A DNA stretch of 8,221 bases from an archaeon (GTDB lineage Archaea > Thermoproteota > Nitrososphaeria > Nitrososphaerales > JACAEJ01). The notes under the pieces were generated by a model. It worked only from the letters and a program-made list of their open reading frames with translations, ran no database searches and was not told where the DNA came from. A program made the position numbers and the translations under genes. Location of the stretch: the NCBI GenBank assembly GCA_024256265.1, contig JACGUK010000047.1, positions 1-8,221 on the forward strand, written 5' to 3'. Positions 6,048 through 8,221 of the stretch are shown here, piece by piece; the stretch's first letter is position 1; every line of letters begins with the position of its first letter.

Positions 6048-7145
6048 TTATGCTGGTCTGAACCTTGCTTCTAGCTTCTTTAAAACGGCTGCAAGAGTTG
6101 TATACTCCATTTCTTCTGGACCTAGCCTTGCTGGCATAAAGGGACCATGTAGCCTCATGTAGTCTGCTACTCTATTTGTTATGTCTCTAGCTCTATCAAA
6201 GGCTGGATCATCGAACATATCCTCAGGGCCTACAAGCTTACCTTCGTTGAGTTGAAATCCAAGTGCTACAACTCTAGGTGGACCATCGAATCTAGTGCAT
6301 TTTGCATTTCTTATCGAGACAGGCATCAAAGGTCCGTGATGTGATCCTCTCATCCATCCTGCCACAAGGTGTGGGAAAGCGAAAGGTTCTAGAATCTCTC
6401 CTACTGCAGGCAAGCCATGCTGAGCTCTTACGAACATGACAGGATCATCTTTACCAACGTATCTTCCTGCTATTAGAGATAATCTTGAAGTGCTTGCTAC
6501 AGCTGCTAAAAGGTTATCTGTGCGCCTAAAAATCGAATGTATTATGTATCTTCCTGGAGTCCCTATCAAAGCTAGTATGTCATAAATCTCTTCAGGGGCT
6601 TGAAGATCGACTATTCTATTTTCATAGACATCCATTACCCTGAAGGTAAAGCCTTCATGCAACTTCTCATCTATTACTAAACCTGCAGTGTTGAAAGGGT
6701 CAGCGAATATCTTATAGAGAGGAAAATTCCAAGCTCCAGGCTCTGTCTTATCAGCCATGAATATTATTATAGGCTCACTGATGCGCTCCTCGAACTCAGC
6801 CTCAGCAACGCCCGGCCCCATGCCTTTAACGTTACCAGAGAAAGCAGTTGCAAGTAAATCCTGGCCAGCAGCATATAACTTTAATCTCTTTGAGACATTC
6901 TCAGTAACATAGCTGAAAGTGTCCCAAGCCAATCTATGAACCTCTTCGCTATCTGCGCCTTTTCTATGAGTCATTATCAGCTGAAGATCGTCCCCACAAT
7001 TTGTAACATGATAATCTATGAGCAGACCTGACTCTTTTGCCTCCTTCAACTTCTCAGATGCAACTCTTATCTGGTCTGGATGGACTACGTGATGACCTGC
7101 TACGCTCCCAACATCTGCTTTGATCACAGACAGGGTAACTTTCAA
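6048..7145 (-). CDS. fbp: Fructose-1,6-bisphosphate aldolase/phosphatase, bifunctional (type V FBPase)
   Basis: A 365-residue cytosolic enzyme that condenses DHAP and GAP to fructose 1,6-bisphosphate and dephosphorylates it to fructose 6-phosphate, making gluconeogenesis unidirectional. The sequence aligns nearly end to end, without gaps in numbering, with the characterised Sulfolobus enzyme. Present at the published positions are the Schiff-base Lys232, Tyr229 and Tyr348, and the Mg2+/phosphate-site residues Asp11, His18, Asp52, Asp53, Gln95, Asp132, Asp233 and Asp234. Other conserved runs include FSGNVKGMGPGVAE, FMADKTEPGAWN and GWMRGSHHGPLMPVS. The start is a TTG, chosen because MKVTLSVIKAD is the family N-terminus and AGGTGAG lies just upstream. 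That site contains the stop codon of the small ORF before it, which suggests translational coupling. TPI follows 136 bp downstream. Confidence 0.97.
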   Translation of the reverse strand: MKVTLSVIKADVGSVAGHHVVHPDQIRVASEKLKEAKESGLLIDYHVTNCGDDLQLIMTHRKGADSEEVHRLAWDTFSYVTENVSKRLKLYAAGQDLLATAFSGNVKGMGPGVAEAEFEERISEPIIIFMADKTEPGAWNFPLYKIFADPFNTAGLVIDEKLHEGFTFRVMDVYENRIVDLQAPEEIYDILALIGTPGRYIIHSIFRRTDNLLAAVASTSRLSLIAGRYVGKDDPVMFVRAQHGLPAVGEILEPFAFPHLVAGWMRGSHHGPLMPVSIRNAKCTRFDGPPRVVALGFQLNEGKLVGPEDMFDDPAFDRARDITNRVADYMRLHGPFMPARLGPEEMEYTTLAAVLKKLEARFRPA

Positions 7146-7148
7146 TTT

Positions 7149-7155
7149 CTCACCT
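7149..7155 (-). promoter_or_regulatory. Ribosome-binding site that decides the TTG start of the aldolase/phosphatase
   Basis: Minus-strand AGGTGAG (7155-7149) is followed after 3 nt by TTG (7145-7143), the codon at which the conserved family N-terminus begins. There is no ATG in frame at this place. The TGA within the site is the stop of the upstream small ORF. Confidence 0.65.
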
Positions 7156-7368
7156 AGGAACGTATCTTTGGTACTTTATGATAAACCTTTTGTGTAATCT
7201 GAAGCAATCATTAATTATGAGGCCTAAAATTGAGAAGAGCAACTTTTTGGGTTCATCTTTACCTAATAGACTTAAGAGCAGAATCCTATTCACTATGAAA
7301 TTTGAGTAGAATTGATAGCCAAGAAAGAAGATGCTTATGTCCACTGCTAGAATAATCGCTGCACTCAT
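7150..7368 (-). CDS. Small membrane ORF of uncertain status; N-terminus resembles CstA
   Basis: From ATG 7368 this frame encodes 72 residues and ends 4 nt before the aldolase/phosphatase start. Residues 3-24 form one clear membrane helix ending in FFLGYQFYSNFIVNRIL, closely like the opening of CstA/peptide-transporter carbon-starvation proteins (hydrophobic helix, then GYRFYGRFL). The usual next CstA segment (PTPA, then DGVDYVP) is not found in any minus-strand frame here. The rest is a weak second hydrophobic stretch (about 46-57) and a basic tail. It may therefore be a truncated cstA remnant, or an unrelated small membrane protein. No good ribosome-binding site precedes ATG 7368; a longer version from ATG 7449 would overlap the GTPase gene by 68 nt and looks less likely. 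The stop inside the next gene's ribosome-binding site is consistent with a translated ORF. Confidence 0.35.
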   Translation of the reverse strand: MSAAIILAVDISIFFLGYQFYSNFIVNRILLLSLLGKDEPKKLLFSILGLIINDCFRLHKRFIIKYQRYVPR

Positions 7369-7370
7369 CT

Positions 7371-7386
7371 CATAACGCCCGTTATG
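7371..7386. repeat. 16-bp perfect dyad over the GTPase stop codon
   Basis: CATAACG and its exact reverse complement CGTTATG flank a 2-base spacer (CC). It covers the GTPase TAA (7384-7382) and lies just upstream of the small ORF and about 230 bp upstream of the aldolase/phosphatase. The 2-nt spacer is too short for a clean RNA hairpin, so a dimeric protein-binding site is the more natural reading, if it is functional at all. A dyad of this size is expected about once by chance in a window of this length. Confidence 0.4.
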
Positions 7387-8221
7387 TCCTAGGTAGACGG
7401 TAGTAGGGTCTCGGAAAGGCAGGCCTGAAGCTCTTTGCAAACCAGTCAAAGTATTCGGCTTTATGTCCCGATGCTACTGTTTTGAGCGCTTCAAGAACGC
7501 ACTCTGTAATGCCATCTGGATCGAGTCTAGCCCTTATGTTCATTATAATATCCATAGCTTTTGAAGGAGGGGGCAATGTATTTGTGAAGTCCACGCCTTG
7601 TTCAAGATTCACCAGACTAGCCTTGGCCGATCCCTCTACAGTTGAGAAGTTAATTTTTAAGTGTACTACTTGACCGCCTTTATCCTCTATTCTCTTGGCG
7701 GTCTCTATCATCAAATCCTTAACAAATTTGTCTAGTCTGATGGTTTTTTCAAAGGCTACCATCCAAGAACCATTGAACCAACCGAGTTCGGCTTCTGCAG
7801 CACCGTACAAATCATAATCGACATCAACAGAAGAGCGAGTATAGTGCTCTTTTTCCATTAGCATCTTAACTAAATTATCTAAGTTGTAGCCAGTTCTTGC
7901 TGAAAGGGAAATCAATTCCGCCCCTTGGTTAATATTACTTAAAAGTTTCTTTATCTCTAAGAATTGTAGCTCTCTCACCAAATCCATCTTATTAACCCCG
8001 ATTACATCTGCCTCCTTAATCTGCCAAGAGATAAGAAATCCTAAGGGCGCCCTTGGGAGTATGAGATTGAACCTTCGATTATAATCTAGAATTGTGGATG
8101 CATCTACAAGTACGAGAAATGGCGATAGGCTGATTTCATCTCTATAGTACTGCCTTAGGGGGGCATAGACAGTTGCAAGGAGGTCTGTGCAACTCCCAAC
8201 AGGTTCTGCAAGTATAACATC
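7382..8221 (-). CDS. G3E-family (CobW/HypB/UreG-like) GTPase, 5' end outside window
   Basis: The open frame reaches the right edge, so about 279 C-terminal residues are visible and the Walker A loop is missing. Members are SIMIBI-class GTPases that mostly serve metal-centre or corrinoid-enzyme assembly. Seen are the switch strand VILAEPVG (residues 2-9 of the visible part; Glu-x-x-Gly replaces DxxG in this family), LVLVDAS (36-42), the guanine-specificity motif NKMD (77-80) after EADVIGV, and SARTG (107-111) as the G5 loop. The remaining 165 or so residues form an alpha/beta C-terminal domain with VHLKINFSTVEGSAKASLVN in its middle; I do not recognise it as the standard CobW C-terminal domain. 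The product therefore differs from textbook CobW, and its client cannot be named. Whether the CxCC metal motif of CobW is present is not visible. ATG 7987 is internal and not the true start. Confidence 0.8.
   Translation of the reverse strand, partial: DVILAEPVGSCTDLLATVYAPLRQYYRDEISLSPFLVLVDASTILDYNRRFNLILPRAPLGFLISWQIKEADVIGVNKMDLVRELQFLEIKKLLSNINQGAELISLSARTGYNLDNLVKMLMEKEHYTRSSVDVDYDLYGAAEAELGWFNGSWMVAFEKTIRLDKFVKDLMIETAKRIEDKGGQVVHLKINFSTVEGSAKASLVNLEQGVDFTNTLPPPSKAMDIIMNIRARLDPDGITECVLEALKTVASGHKAEYFDWFAKSFRPAFPRPYYRLPRT

Overview
The window is archaeal chromosomal DNA. This rests on five things seen in the sequence: an F420H2-dehydrogenase/complex I-type (Fpo/Fqo-like) gene string, an F420-binding beta-subunit protein, an archaeal-type short triosephosphate isomerase, the bifunctional fructose-1,6-bisphosphate aldolase/phosphatase typical of Archaea, and ribosome-binding sites of the form AGGTGATC, complementary to the usual archaeal 16S rRNA 3' end. 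An anaerobic, F420-using lineage with gluconeogenesis is implied. I would guess a TACK-type archaeon such as a Bathyarchaeia relative, but the sequence alone does not settle this.

Region 1 (2-2863, + strand) is the right-hand part of a tightly packed operon: the 3' end of fpoD/nuoD, then fpoH, fpoI, fpoJ and fpoK. Gaps are 0-5 nt, with a stop codon inside the next gene's Shine-Dalgarno site (fpoI/fpoJ) or an overlapping ATGA (fpoJ/fpoK). These encode the catalytic-like connecting subunit, the quinone/phenazine-site membrane subunit, the two-cluster ferredoxin-like subunit and two small membrane subunits. The antiporter-like subunits L, M and N do not follow.

Region 2 (2891-4069, - strand) converges on fpoK, only 27 nt away. 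It encodes a two-[4Fe-4S] F420 hydrogenase/dehydrogenase beta-subunit protein (FpoF/FrhB family). It is a good candidate for the electron-input module that oxidises F420H2 and feeds the complex. It carries a 42-bp-spaced, in-frame internal duplication.

Region 3 (4309-5013, - strand) is a single-domain KaiC/RecA-superfamily ATPase that has lost the usual catalytic glutamate pair.

Region 4 (5222-7145, - strand) is a gluconeogenic pair: triosephosphate isomerase, and upstream of it the aldolase/phosphatase with all its known catalytic residues. TPI equilibrates DHAP and GAP, the two substrates the bifunctional enzyme condenses and dephosphorylates to fructose 6-phosphate. Between them lies a 24-codon coding-like scrap resembling a flavodoxin C-terminus.

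Region 5 (7150-8221, - strand) holds a G3E/CobW-type GTPase cut by the window edge, followed by a short membrane ORF whose start resembles the CstA N-terminus and whose stop lies inside the ribosome-binding site of the aldolase/phosphatase. No gene-free stretch exceeds 300 bases. I saw no RNA genes, CRISPR arrays or insertion sequences. I found no convincing new system; the interest lies in departures from family norms in known proteins.
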